From NCBI GenBank assembly GCA_965222005.1, contig OZ244935.1:496001-560000 (forward strand): a DNA stretch of 64,000 nucleotides, written 5' to 3'. A model generated the notes under the pieces. The model made no database searches, was not told the origin of the DNA, and worked only from the letters and a program-made list of their open reading frames with translations. Below are positions 17,215 through 25,063 of this stretch, one piece after another (position 1 is the first letter of the stretch; the number at the start of each line of letters is the position of its first letter). Position numbers and translations under genes: made by a program. This DNA comes from CBDCTM01 sp965222005. GTDB taxonomy: Bacteria; Bacteroidota; Bacteroidia; Chitinophagales; Saprospiraceae.

Positions 17215-18090
17215 ATGAAAATCAAATACCTTTTAGAGATTTTATTTATCTTTTGCTTTTCATTAATGCATGGGCAAGATAATTTTTCCACCTCCATTGA
17301 TATCATGCAAGCATCGGATAGTGGATTTGATATAAAAATTTTGCCAGATGGGTATATTATTTTAGGAGGATTAGCGTGCTATAATCAAAATGATTGTATT
17401 GGTTTGGTAAAAACAGATTTTGACGGAAATATAATTTGGAAAAAACAGTATGACATCCTCCCGGAAAACATAATAGCTGGAGATAAAGGGCTGTTGATCT
17501 TTAATGAATATGTTTATGTGGCAGGAGGAAAAATCACTACTGATTTTGATTTTCAAATGATGCTGTCAGCTATGAATTTAGATGGAGATTTAATATGGGA
17601 ACGCGAGTATGGTAGTGAGACAAAGATCGAAAATTTGAATTACATTATTCGGTCAAATGACAATAATATTCTTACAGCTGGCTTTGCACAAAATGAGAAT
17701 AGTGTCACAGGCGAAGTACGTCTAATGAAAGTTGATACCCTGGGGGATATTTTATGGGAGAAAGCTTATACTGCTGAAAATAAGGCTCCTTCTGCTACGG
17801 GCTTATTGCAACTTCCAAGCGGACATATACTTATTCCTTTTAGATTTTGTGATCAACAAGAAGGATGTTTAGGCATACACGGTAGCAGAGCAGGTGTTTA
17901 CTGCCTAGATGAACAAGGCAACTTAGTTTGGCATAAAGTTTATCCGGACGGGAGAATTGCATTGGAAACGATACCAAAGCTGATCTCACTTCCAAATAAA
18001 AAATATGTTCTGTCATGGACTAACAATTATTATGATGACCTGACTTATCCTACAACACAATTTCCATTTCCTCCTGTTTTACTTGGCTTA
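17215..18090 (+). pseudogene. T9SS cargo protein, 5' part of an IS5-disrupted gene
   Basis: The chosen start is the ATG at 17215 (MKIKYLLEILFIF), giving a signal peptide ending in MHGQ; two upstream in-frame codons add nothing. The body repeats a motif of the type LVKTDFDGNIIWKKQY / MNLDGDLIWEREYG / DEQGNLVWHKVY, a beta-propeller-like fold common in T9SS cargo. The reading breaks at TTA 18088-18090, where an IS5 element inserted. Joining to 18959 gives one 507-residue protein (LLGLDSAGNVLWEFEF across the joint). As it stands the frame ends in the element after about 12 foreign codons. Confidence 0.88.
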
Positions 18091-18955
18091 GAACGTGTTT
18101 GGGAATTTTATTCTGTAAATGATTGAAATTTTGCCAAGATCATTGATGTATTTGCCAAATAAAGGAATGATACAGAACTTTCTATGGTATGCTCGTGGTC
18201 AATCAGTATTCTTCGGTAAAAATTAAACCAGGCAATCGTTCTTTCAACTACCCATCGTTTAGCCTGAACAACAAACCCCTTTTTCCCTTCAGGTCTTATT
18301 GGAACTTCAAATTCGATATTCAATTCCTCACAGGCCTGTGCAAAAGTTCCTTTATAAGCGTTGTCACCAATTATTTTTATCAGGCGGCCCATTTGATGTT
18401 GATCCATCTTCAAAAGATGAACACCAGCCGGACTGTCATGCTCATTAGCTGGATGTACCCAAGCTTGCCAAATACGACCCAAGGTGTCTGTGAGAATTTG
18501 ACGTTTGCGGCCATTAATCTTTTTATTGCCGTCAATGCCCCGAAACTCATAAATCATGGGAGCCAACTTAACACTCTGAGAATCAACGATCCCCAAGCTT
18601 GGGCTTGACTGCCGATCAAGTTTGTCCCGTTCATATTTATTGAGTGCCAGATTGATTGATTTGATAATTCCTTTTTTTGTCCAGTTATAAAAGTAATAGT
18701 AAACTGCAGACCAGGGGGGAAAAGAACTATCAAGATTTCGCCATTGGGCTCCAGTTCTTGTTATCCAAAGTATGGCATTGAAAATATCACGCAAATCAAG
18801 TGTGCGTTTTCGTTTGATAGGAAGAAATTCTTTTATAACTTCCCACTGGCCGTCGGTCAGCCGTTCAAATTGGGCGAGCATCTTTGTAAGTTTTAGTTTA
18901 ACTACAAGATACTACCGACGGCTATTTATTTCAAAATAAATTCCCAAACAACCTC
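18091..18955 (-). mobile_element. IS5 family insertion sequence, intact
   Basis: 865 bp with ends GAACGTGTTTGGGAATTTTA and, from the right, GAGGTTGTTTGGGAATTTAT, flanked by the 3-bp duplication TTA (18088-18090 and 18956-18958). TNA-type 3-bp duplications fit the IS427/IS1031 branch of IS5. Its ends resemble those of the foldback elements in this window. Confidence 0.92.
18108..18881 (-). CDS. IS5 family transposase
   Basis: A 257-residue single-frame DDE transposase of the IS427-like branch. The N-terminal domain (LTDGQWEVIKEFLPIKRKRT, WITRTGAQWRNLDSSFPPW) is followed by IVDSQSVK (first D), IIGDNAYKGT (second D) and KRWVVERTIAWFNFYRRI (E). It is complete and bounded by good terminal repeats, so it is probably active. 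It could also mobilise the small foldback elements that share its end sequence. Confidence 0.93.
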   Translation of the reverse strand: MLAQFERLTDGQWEVIKEFLPIKRKRTLDLRDIFNAILWITRTGAQWRNLDSSFPPWSAVYYYFYNWTKKGIIKSINLALNKYERDKLDRQSSPSLGIVDSQSVKLAPMIYEFRGIDGNKKINGRKRQILTDTLGRIWQAWVHPANEHDSPAGVHLLKMDQHQMGRLIKIIGDNAYKGTFAQACEELNIEFEVPIRPEGKKGFVVQAKRWVVERTIAWFNFYRRILIDHEHTIESSVSFLYLANTSMILAKFQSFTE

Positions 18956-18958
18956 TTA

Positions 18959-19606
18959 GATTCAGCAGGGAATGTATTGTGGGAATTTGAATTTGAGGCT
19001 ACTGACATTACAGATAAAGCAATAATTGATTTAATTCGTACTCAAAATGGGGAAATTATAGGAGTAGGCTTCGACGAAGGTTTTGAAAACTATGAAGGTT
19101 ATGGAGGATGGATATTTAAAGCAACAGCAAATGGAGAATTCCTTTGGGAAAATTCTATTCCGTCGCCTAATCCATCTTTTAATAGAGGTGCATTTTACAG
19201 TGTTGAAGAAACAGAAGATAAAGGCTTTATTATTTCCGGATATTTGTTAGACACAATACCTGGGGTTCCAAATATTGCTAATCCAAATATATGGCTTGTC
19301 AAACTTGATAGCTTAGGTTGTATTGAAGAATCCACTTGTAGTAATGGCCCTACAAATCCCGTCTTTTCCCCTCAAAAAGAGTATGAAATAAATATCTTTC
19401 CCAACCCCGTCCACAACACCCTCTACCTAACCGGCAATAATGACTATCAACAACTCGAAGTGTTTGACACCTTCGGTAAGCTGATATTAAATGCCGAAAA
19501 TGTAACGGAATTAAATTGTAGTGACCTCCCTTCGGGCACTTATATCATCAAAGCTTATAACAAGCCTTATGAGCAGCCGTTTATATCTCGCTTTGTGAAG
19601 CTATAA
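18959..19606 (+). pseudogene. T9SS cargo protein, 3' part with sorting domain
   Basis: Continuation of the gene from 17215 after the IS5 element and one TTA are removed. It carries two more WEFEFEAT / LWENSIPSP-type repeats, then a Cys-containing linker and a type A sorting domain (INIFPNPVHNTLYLTG, VFDTFGKLIL, LPSGTYIIKAYN, SRFVKL). The stop is the TAA at 19604-19606. Its last 120 bp and the downstream spacer are duplicated at 22317-22651. Confidence 0.88.
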
Positions 19607-19660
19607 TTTCGCGCCAGCTATCTCCTGCTACTCTTTCATACATACCCCTTTGCCTGCAGC
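19481..19660. repeat. Duplicated sorting-domain tail, copy 1 (empty MITE site)
   Basis: From CTGATATTAAATGCCG through the end of the cargo gene and its 3' spacer to GCCTGCAGC. Copy 2 is at 22317-22651 and differs by a short deletion, a few bases and a 162-bp foldback insertion at the TTA that here (19555-19557) is unoccupied. A more distant third copy is at 28499-28577. Confidence 0.88.
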
Positions 19661-19665
19661 AGGCT

Positions 19666-20088
19666 TCATTTTTTCTTTTCAAATTCGGTGATGAATTCTT
19701 TAGGTGTTTGTATTGATAAGCTACTTTTTGAAAAATCCTTTACATTTCTCGTTATGAACGATTTGATGCCGTTTTCTTCCGCACAAAAATTTTGAATGGC
19801 ATCCTCAAAATCTTTAAATTCAGAATAGGCTGCTTTCTCTACAGTACTTTTATGAACTGAAAGCGCCTCTACCAACTTCAACATTCCTTTTATTTTTTCC
19901 CTTGCCTTCGATTTGTTTTCCATTCTGCTAATCAAATAATGGACATTGCTCAGGCATAATGACGATATGTTCAATTTTAGTTTATTACGATTGCCATATT
20001 CCATTAATTTCATCGATTCTACCGCAAAAGGTTCACGTCTCATCAAAAAATCCATGATCACATCAGTATCAAGAAATATTCTTTTCAT
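19666..20088 (-). CDS. PIN-domain toxin (VapC-like)
   Basis: A 140-residue PIN-fold protein. The start FLDTDVIMDFLMRREPF carries the first conserved Asp. EFKDFEDAIQNFCAEENGIKSFITRNVKDF carries the central DFEDA acidic cluster and the C-terminal TRNVKDF Asp. Such proteins are Mg-dependent RNases that cut tRNA or rRNA and are neutralised by a partner antitoxin. Its ATG overlaps the end of the upstream antitoxin gene by 4 nt. All the expected acidic residues are present, so it may be active. Confidence 0.85.
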   Translation of the reverse strand: MKRIFLDTDVIMDFLMRREPFAVESMKLMEYGNRNKLKLNISSLCLSNVHYLISRMENKSKAREKIKGMLKLVEALSVHKSTVEKAAYSEFKDFEDAIQNFCAEENGIKSFITRNVKDFSKSSLSIQTPKEFITEFEKKK

Positions 20089-20342
20089 TTCAAATATTTT
20101 TTTGCCAATTCTTCTGCCAGTATTTCTTTATACTCCATTGATTTCGGAAAAGGCTTGACCGAACCCCACAAGGATTCAACAAGTGGACTTATTTCAAATT
20201 CATTATTATCTGTCTTACTTTGAACAAGGGATTTCAAATATTCCTCAATGATATTTGAAAGACTCCTTCCATTTGACTTTGCATATTCTTTAGCAGCTTT
20301 GATGATTGCTTTATCTACCGTCAATGTTAATTTGGTATTCAT
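20085..20342 (-). CDS. Antitoxin of the DUF6364/ribbon-helix-helix type
   Basis: 85 residues: an N-terminal strand and helix (KLTLTVDKAIIKAAKEYAKSN followed by GRSLSNIIEEYLKSL), typical of ribbon-helix-helix-like antitoxins, and a C-terminal tail (SLWGSVKPFP...) that probably wraps the toxin. It overlaps the PIN toxin gene by 4 nt. Upstream, the promoter region holds two ACGTA-containing repeats that could be the autoregulatory operator (inference). Confidence 0.82.
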   Translation of the reverse strand: MNTKLTLTVDKAIIKAAKEYAKSNGRSLSNIIEEYLKSLVQSKTDNNEFEISPLVESLWGSVKPFPKSMEYKEILAEELAKKYLK

Positions 20343-20363
20343 TTTTACGTGTTTTATCTATCG

Positions 20364-20395
20364 CAAAAATACGTGCTTTTTGAATGATTTGCAAG
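20364..20395 (-). promoter_or_regulatory. Promoter of the PIN toxin-antitoxin pair
   Basis: On the minus strand a TATTTTTG box (20364-20371), a full match to TAnnTTTG, lies 20 bp after CTTG (20392-20395). The ATG is 22 nt downstream. CACGTA repeats flank the -7 box. The promoter is only about 12 bp from the end of the group II intron. Confidence 0.55.
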
Positions 20396-20406
20396 TCCTT
20401 TCTATT

Positions 20407-22304
20407 GTCAAGTAGACCTGGGGGATTTCACCCCAAGCCTCTCACAGAACCGTACGTGATAGTCTCCCATCATACGGCTCCTATTATACAGAGATTAAGC
20501 ATTAATAAATCCTTCTTTCCAGTGAGCAAATAGGTTTGGTTGTTTGACCTTAAACCTTTTAAGCCACTCACAGGCTTTAATATACGATTTATTTAAGTGC
20601 TTGTACCTATTTCTAGCCCATTCAGTGAGCCTTCTGTTGAAGATCTTGCAGATTGCATTTAGATTTCTTTTTCTAAACTTACCATAGTAATTGATCCAGC
20701 CTTGTAATTTAGCATTGAAGTAGGCTGCTATTTGTTCTATGCTACGTTCTGTCCATCTGTTGAATCTGCTTGCTTTAATTTCAGAAGTTATCTTTTTCGA
20801 ACTCGATTGACTTATAGCGCAATCAAATCCCAAAAACATCTTTCCTGACTTCAAGGCTGTTGGTCTGGGTTTGAAACAGTACCCTAGAAAGTTGAAACTG
20901 ACTATTTGGTGATTTGCCCTTTTTTTGTACTTTTTGCAAAATGCTATTTTCGTTTTTACTTCATGTAATTTCAAATGGCATTTTTCCATCCGTCCTTTAA
21001 TGGCCTGTAATATCGTTTGTGCTTTAGACTTGGTTTTACAATGAACTATTATGTCATCAGCATAACGAACAAATTCCACTTCGGGATGATGTATTTCTAT
21101 CCATTTATCAAAAACATAATGTAGAAATAGATTTGCTAACAATGGACTTATCACACCTCCTTGTGGTGTTCCTTTTCCATATTTGTGCTTTAAGGTTCCG
21201 TCTTCTTTTCGTACTGGTGATTCTAGCCATCTCTGGATATACATCTTCACCCATTTTTCTGGGACATGTTTATCCAATGCTTTGATCAGCAATTCATGTG
21301 AGACTTCATCGAAAAATCCTTTGATGTCCATATCAATTACCCAATCGAATTTTCTTACTTTTTGTCTTACTTGCTCGAGGGCTTGATGGGCATTCTTCCC
21401 CGGACGATAACCATACGAGTTAGGATGAAATATCCTCTCCATTCTTGGTTCAAGATAATCTTTAATTACTTGTTGGGCTATCCGGTCTGATATGCTCGGT
21501 ATGCCTAGTAATCTCATCTTGCCGTCCTTCTTGGGGATGGCTTTTTCCCTTACAGCTTGTGGAAAATAACTTCCAGATGCTAGTCTGTTCCAGAGTTTGT
21601 AAAGGTTGTTGGATAGGTCTTCTTCGTAAGTTTTTAGACTCACTCCGTCGACTCCACCACTACCTTTATTTCTCTTCACTTTCTTGTACGATTCCCATAC
21701 CATCTTCTTGGTAATAGGTATTCCCTTTGTTGAATCACTGTTTATCCTCCTTTCCTTTTCGGAAGTTGTAAACGGTAATTCTAACTGTATAACTCCAACC
21801 CTTTGCTCCATTTCCATTACAGAAACTTCCTCGCTACTACGATTGGATCCGCCATCAATTATTCCATCGGTATTCACCCTTGTAGGTGTTTTTCCTACTT
21901 GTAGTTTTCCCTTTCCATGAATAATTGACTTCTCCAGTTCCATAAATAAGCCTAAATAGAAATCATGCCTCCTATATGGCGCCTGCCCCATAGCCAGTTA
22001 ACAGGTTGTCCGCTATGATTGTCCATCGAACACAAGCTAATCGATGTTTTGACAGAAGGTTCGTTTTCACACCACTTCTTCAGAGGTTCATTTGCATTCA
22101 TCTTTTCTATTTTTATCTGATCCCTTTAACGAGACCTTTTCCTTAACGCTCAGTACCAGTTCATTGCTCAACCAGCACCTTAAGGTGATTTGAAGGCTCC
22201 GCCTGTACAGCGCCTTCGGAGGGCCTACCTCCATCTTATTTACAGCATTGATCATGATCTTCTTTAAGTTAATTAATGGGATCATTGTTTCATTCTGGAC
22301 ACAC
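20407..22304 (-). mobile_element. Group II intron with reverse transcriptase
   Basis: On the minus strand the intron appears to start at GTGTGTCCAGAATG (22304) and to end near CTACTTGAC (20407). A domain V hairpin is clear at 20446-20480 (GAGCCGTATG...GTACGGTTCT), followed by a domain VI-like stem. About 310 nt of structured RNA precede the reverse transcriptase frame. Both ends are predicted by motif and may be off by a few bases. Confidence 0.8.
20495..21991 (-). CDS. ltrA: Group II intron reverse transcriptase/maturase
   Basis: Up to 498 residues. Reverse transcriptase blocks include AIPKKDGKMRLLGIPSISDR, DMDIKGFFDEVSHELL, GTPQGGVISPLLANLFLHY and the catalytic FVRYADDIIVH. A maturase (X/GIIM) domain follows (WTERSIEQIAAYFNAKLQGWINYYGKF). 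No HNH endonuclease domain follows, so retrohoming would use nicks or replication forks. The long N-terminus overlaps intron RNA; starts at 21943 (MELEKSI) or 21817 (MEMEQRV) are equally plausible. The reading is intact. The protein would splice and mobilise its own intron. Confidence 0.93.
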   Translation of the reverse strand: MGQAPYRRHDFYLGLFMELEKSIIHGKGKLQVGKTPTRVNTDGIIDGGSNRSSEEVSVMEMEQRVGVIQLELPFTTSEKERRINSDSTKGIPITKKMVWESYKKVKRNKGSGGVDGVSLKTYEEDLSNNLYKLWNRLASGSYFPQAVREKAIPKKDGKMRLLGIPSISDRIAQQVIKDYLEPRMERIFHPNSYGYRPGKNAHQALEQVRQKVRKFDWVIDMDIKGFFDEVSHELLIKALDKHVPEKWVKMYIQRWLESPVRKEDGTLKHKYGKGTPQGGVISPLLANLFLHYVFDKWIEIHHPEVEFVRYADDIIVHCKTKSKAQTILQAIKGRMEKCHLKLHEVKTKIAFCKKYKKRANHQIVSFNFLGYCFKPRPTALKSGKMFLGFDCAISQSSSKKITSEIKASRFNRWTERSIEQIAAYFNAKLQGWINYYGKFRKRNLNAICKIFNRRLTEWARNRYKHLNKSYIKACEWLKRFKVKQPNLFAHWKEGFINA

Positions 22305-22316
22305 GCTTGCTGCCAA

Positions 22317-22651
22317 CTGATATTAAATGCCGAAAATGTAACGGAATTAAATTGTAGTGGGGCACTTATATCATCAAAGCTTAGAGTGTGTTCGGAATTT
22401 GTTCTTTGAGGCGAAAAGAATTCATTTTTTGGTGAGGCGAAGCTGAAAATTGGGAACGTAGCCGCGCTACGAAGCCCAATTTTTGAATGAAGTATCACCG
22501 AAAAAGGGATGTTTGCAGCCCGATTAATAAAGTCCGAACACACTCTTATAACAAGCCTTATGAGCAGCCGTTTATGTCTCGCTTTGTGAAGCTATAATTT
22601 CGCGCCAGCTATCTCCTGCTACTCTTTCATACATACCCCTTTGCCTGCAGC
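22317..22651. repeat. Duplicated sorting-domain tail, copy 2 (filled MITE site)
   Basis: Second copy of the 19481-19660 block, containing the 162-bp foldback element. It continues directly into a copy of the end of the ABC transporter gene (22651-22735), as the third copy does at 28499-28577. This suggests an ancestral cargo-gene/ABC-gene junction that was duplicated. Confidence 0.88.
22384..22545. mobile_element. Foldback MITE-like element, family B
   Basis: 162 bp with terminal inverted repeats beginning GAGTGTGTTCGGA (13 bp perfect, then imperfect), a central palindrome CGTAGCCGCGCTACG and TTA duplications at 22381-22383 and 22546-22548. The unoccupied TTA is present in the sister repeat at 19555-19557. 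It has no coding capacity. Confidence 0.9.
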
Positions 22652-22735
22652 TGAAACAGTTCGGCATACTTCCCGCCCTGCGCTATAAGTGCTTCGTGGC
22701 TACCAAATTCCAGCATTTGTCCGTTTTCCATGACC
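22651..22735 (-). pseudogene. Fragment of an ABC transporter 3' end
   Basis: About 85 bp of minus-strand coding sequence match the last codons of the ABC transporter at 28552 (region 28575-28660, encoding MLEFGSHEALIEQGGKYAEL). Several bases are changed. It is a detached duplicate ending at 22735, where a lipoprotein fragment begins. Confidence 0.8.
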
Positions 22736-22987
22736 TACCCTAATATATTAAATCTATCAATATTATTTCTGTTGCTTTATTTTTCATGTAATGAAAGAAT
22801 AGAGGAGACTGGCGATATTTCCTTTCAATTTGTTCGCACAATTCCTACACTAAATCAATATGAAGCCTTGATATACAAACACTATATCTATGTAAAAAGC
22901 CCAACCAGCATATATAATGACTATTATGATTTTATTTGTAGCCAGGCACAAGAAATGAAAACAGAAAAAGATTGTAAAAAATCGTAA
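22730..22987 (+). pseudogene. Truncated paralogue of the 4437 lipoprotein
   Basis: It reads a lipoprotein signal (LLLYFSC) and then ERIEETGDISFQFVR and IYNDYYDFIC, closely matching the protein at 4437-4988. The match ends near 22940 and a short unrelated tail of about 15 codons follows. The second half of the domain is lost. It may be an orphan immunity remnant. Confidence 0.7.
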
Positions 22988-23016
22988 ATTGGAGTTGAAT
23001 CAAAAAAGTAAAAAAC

Positions 23017-23267
23017 ATGCAAGATTTAATAATTTCGGGGAATATGTTGGAAGAACTGCGAATCTCTCCAAAAGATTTGATGATTGACCTTGCAGTTTAT
23101 TTATACGACAAGGAAAAATTATCAATTGGACAAGCCAAAAAGTTAGCTGGATTGACCCAAGTGGAATTTCAAAAAGAAATGTCAAAAAGAGGTGTTTAAT
23201 CAAATACGATATTGAAGATTTGGAAAAAGATTTGGATATAGTAGTGATGTTCATAAATAAAAAATAA
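23017..23267 (+). pseudogene. UPF0175 antitoxin, frameshifted and IS-truncated
   Basis: The first 60 codons match UPF0175 proteins (DLMIDLAVYLYDKEKLSIGQAKKLAGLTQVEFQKEM). A frame break at 23195 causes an early stop; the other frame then reads LIKYDIEDLEKDLDIV, the expected end of the family. The last codons lie within the left end of the next IS. UPF0175 proteins are antitoxins of DUF3368 PIN toxins, and the broken toxin is found downstream. Confidence 0.75.
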
Positions 23268-24297
23268 TAAATCAATCTGGGTTGAGCTTGATATACAAGT
23301 TATGCAAGCCAGCACAGATTTCTATTGATAAATCATCAAAACCGCAACGGCGGTTTCGATAATCCTCTTTGAGGATTTTAAAGAATTTCATGGAGCCAAT
23401 TGCATGCTCCACCAAAATTCTGGTTTGACCTACTGTTTTATTGTGTTGCTTTTGTTCCTCTGTCAATTGCGGATCAGGATTTTTAGCTGTTTTTCGTGGT
23501 TTACGAAAAGGCATATTGAGTTTTTCAATCAGAAATTCTTTGTCAATACCTTTATAGCCAAGGTCAACAAAGATTTCCAGTAACTCAAACCAATCACGCT
23601 GGCCTTCATACCAATGGAGTTCTTGTTTGAGCAATTCGTAATCATGCATGGAACCCTGTGTGGTTAAGCCCAGGAAAACAATCCACCGTTTGAGGGTAGT
23701 TATTACGGTGTTTTTTACCGTAAATCGCTTTTTTTTCCGCTATACAAGGCATCCCTCTTCTCTCGATCTCGCAATCGGCGATGAGGACGTTCCGTAACAT
23801 CGATAAGCAGTTGGTTGATATCGCCAAGTTCTTTGACATAACTTAAAAGTTCTTCGGGGCCGGCCAGTTTCCGTTTGGGTAAAACCTCTAATTTTTCCAA
23901 GCTCTGCTTGAGCAATCTGGAATAAAGGTGTACCAATCCGCAAGCACTTCCACGAGACATATCGAAGGTGCTTCCGATATTATCCATCGTTGGATAGGCC
24001 TTGTGGTAATGCAAGACAAAGGCCAGTTTGTCATCTATGCTTGGAAGCTTACTTTTCCTGCCACCTCCTGATTTACGCTTGCGCTTCTCAGGTGGTTTGC
24101 GCTGACTTTCATGGTATTCATTTACCACTTTTTCGAATACCTCACGTAGGAATAAGTAACGATTCCAATCCACTCCCGTAAAGCTTTTCAAAAATCTCTC
24201 ATCTTTGATATCAACCGTTTTGAGTGATAACAACATGAGCTTCTCTTTTGAAGCTCTAAGCTACAATATTATTAAAAATTATTTTTGAACATCATTA
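23242..24297 (-). mobile_element. IS5-type element with a two-frame transposase
   Basis: Inverted ends of the form TARTGATGTTCAWAAATAA near 23242 and 24297 bound two minus-strand reading frames. No clear target duplication is seen. It sits between the UPF0175 antitoxin and the start of the DUF3368 toxin. Confidence 0.75.
23272..24236 (-). CDS. IS5-type transposase in two frames (-1 shift)
   Basis: Frame one (24236-23715, 173 residues) holds an HTH domain (YPTMDNIGSTFDMSRGSACG) and the start of the DDE core (LLIDVTERPHRR, RDALYSGKK). Frame two (to 23272) continues with RWIVFLGLTTQGSMHDYELL, VDLGYKGI and RILVEHAIGSMKFFKIL. A -1 shift at the run of eight A (minus strand of about 23729-23736) fuses them to YSGKKKRFTVKNTVITTL. 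The fused length, about 320 residues, fits the family. The slip is probably programmed. Confidence 0.85.
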
Positions 24298-24316
24298 TTA
24301 GATCAACTTGATTGAT

Positions 24317-24409
24317 ATGCTAATAGTAAGTGATGCGTCGCCAATTACAAATCTAATCCAAGTAGGTCAACTTGAACTGTTGAATCGGGTATTTGGAGAA
24401 GCGAGATTT
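24317..24409 (+). pseudogene. DUF3368 PIN toxin, 5' fragment
   Basis: 31 codons: MLIVSDASPITNLIQVGQLE and then LLNRVFGEARF, the characteristic N-terminus of DUF3368 proteins with the first catalytic Asp in VSDASP. The reading then runs into an IS630 fragment at about 24403. The other half of the toxin lies at 28161-28437. Confidence 0.8.
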
Positions 24410-24635
24410 TTTGCCGGTTAGTAGCCCAAATTTAAATATTATTGAAAGGTTTTGGAAGTTCTTAAAACAAAGAGTCTGCAAGAATAAATATTATGAAACA
24501 TTCGAAGACTTAGTAAATGCAATTAGCGATTTTATCAAAAATTTAGATGCATATGATGAGGAATTAAAATCTCTATTGAATCTAAATTTCGAAATAATCA
24601 AAACAGATTAATTCATTGATAGATTAGCAGTTTAG
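24403..24635 (+). mobile_element. IS630 fragment, copy c (3' end)
   Basis: The last 70 codons of the transposase (LPVSSPNLNIIERFWKFLKQ ... LNLNFEIIKTD) and the 3' terminal repeat, nearly identical to copy a. It ends at a TA (24636). The joint to the toxin falls within a shared GATTTTTTGCCGG-like stretch, suggesting microhomology recombination. Confidence 0.85.
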
Positions 24636-24870
24636 TATATATAACCACTTTATTAAAGTCATTCTTCTTCTCGTTAGAGTTGATGCTTGGCTTTTACTAA
24701 ACATGTTATTACTTATTCGCGCATGGAGAAAATATTGTCCCGGCTACTCCAGAAAACAAGGTAGGGCATAATTTAATTCAATTTTTGATTTATGAAACAA
24801 TTCATTTTGTTGCTGTCAGTGTGTACAGTAACTTTTTCAACCGTACTAAATGCACAAGTGTTCCATATTA
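24636..24870 (+). other. Spacer with a signal-peptide remnant
   Basis: No complete gene. An ATG at 24792 opens MKQFILLLSVCTVTFSTVLN and continues AQVFHI, a convincing Bacteroidota signal peptide (cleavage near NAQ). After 26 codons it runs into the foldback element at TTA 24868-24870. It is the 5' end of a disrupted secreted protein. Confidence 0.5.
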
Positions 24871-25024
24871 GAACGTGTTTGGAATTTACCCTTCGGTGCA
24901 TTAGTGCAAAATTTAATTCTGTACTTCATTGTTTTTCATCGCCATAGCGTGGGCTATGCCTCAAAAAAAGGCTTCGCCCAAAATTAAATTTTACTACTAC
25001 TGCTTCCAAAAGCAATTTCCAAAC
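24871..25024. mobile_element. Foldback MITE-like element, family A copy 2
   Basis: Matches copy 1 (14919-15078) over about 154 bp with only three or so base differences. The right terminal repeat is cut short at CCAAACA, where an unrelated sequence leading to the IS110 transposase begins. Confidence 0.85.
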
Positions 25025-25063
25025 ATGAACTGTGTTAAAAAGCAAGCAAAAAAGTGATAAAAA

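Noticed and set aside
17018..17218. Plus-strand frame of 66 codons
   Set aside because: It covers an inverted repeat and has no signal peptide, domain or homologous partner.
22088..22543. Minus-strand frame of 151 codons
   Set aside because: It is stitched from the group II intron 5' RNA, a cargo-gene tail read backwards and a foldback element, so it is not a gene.
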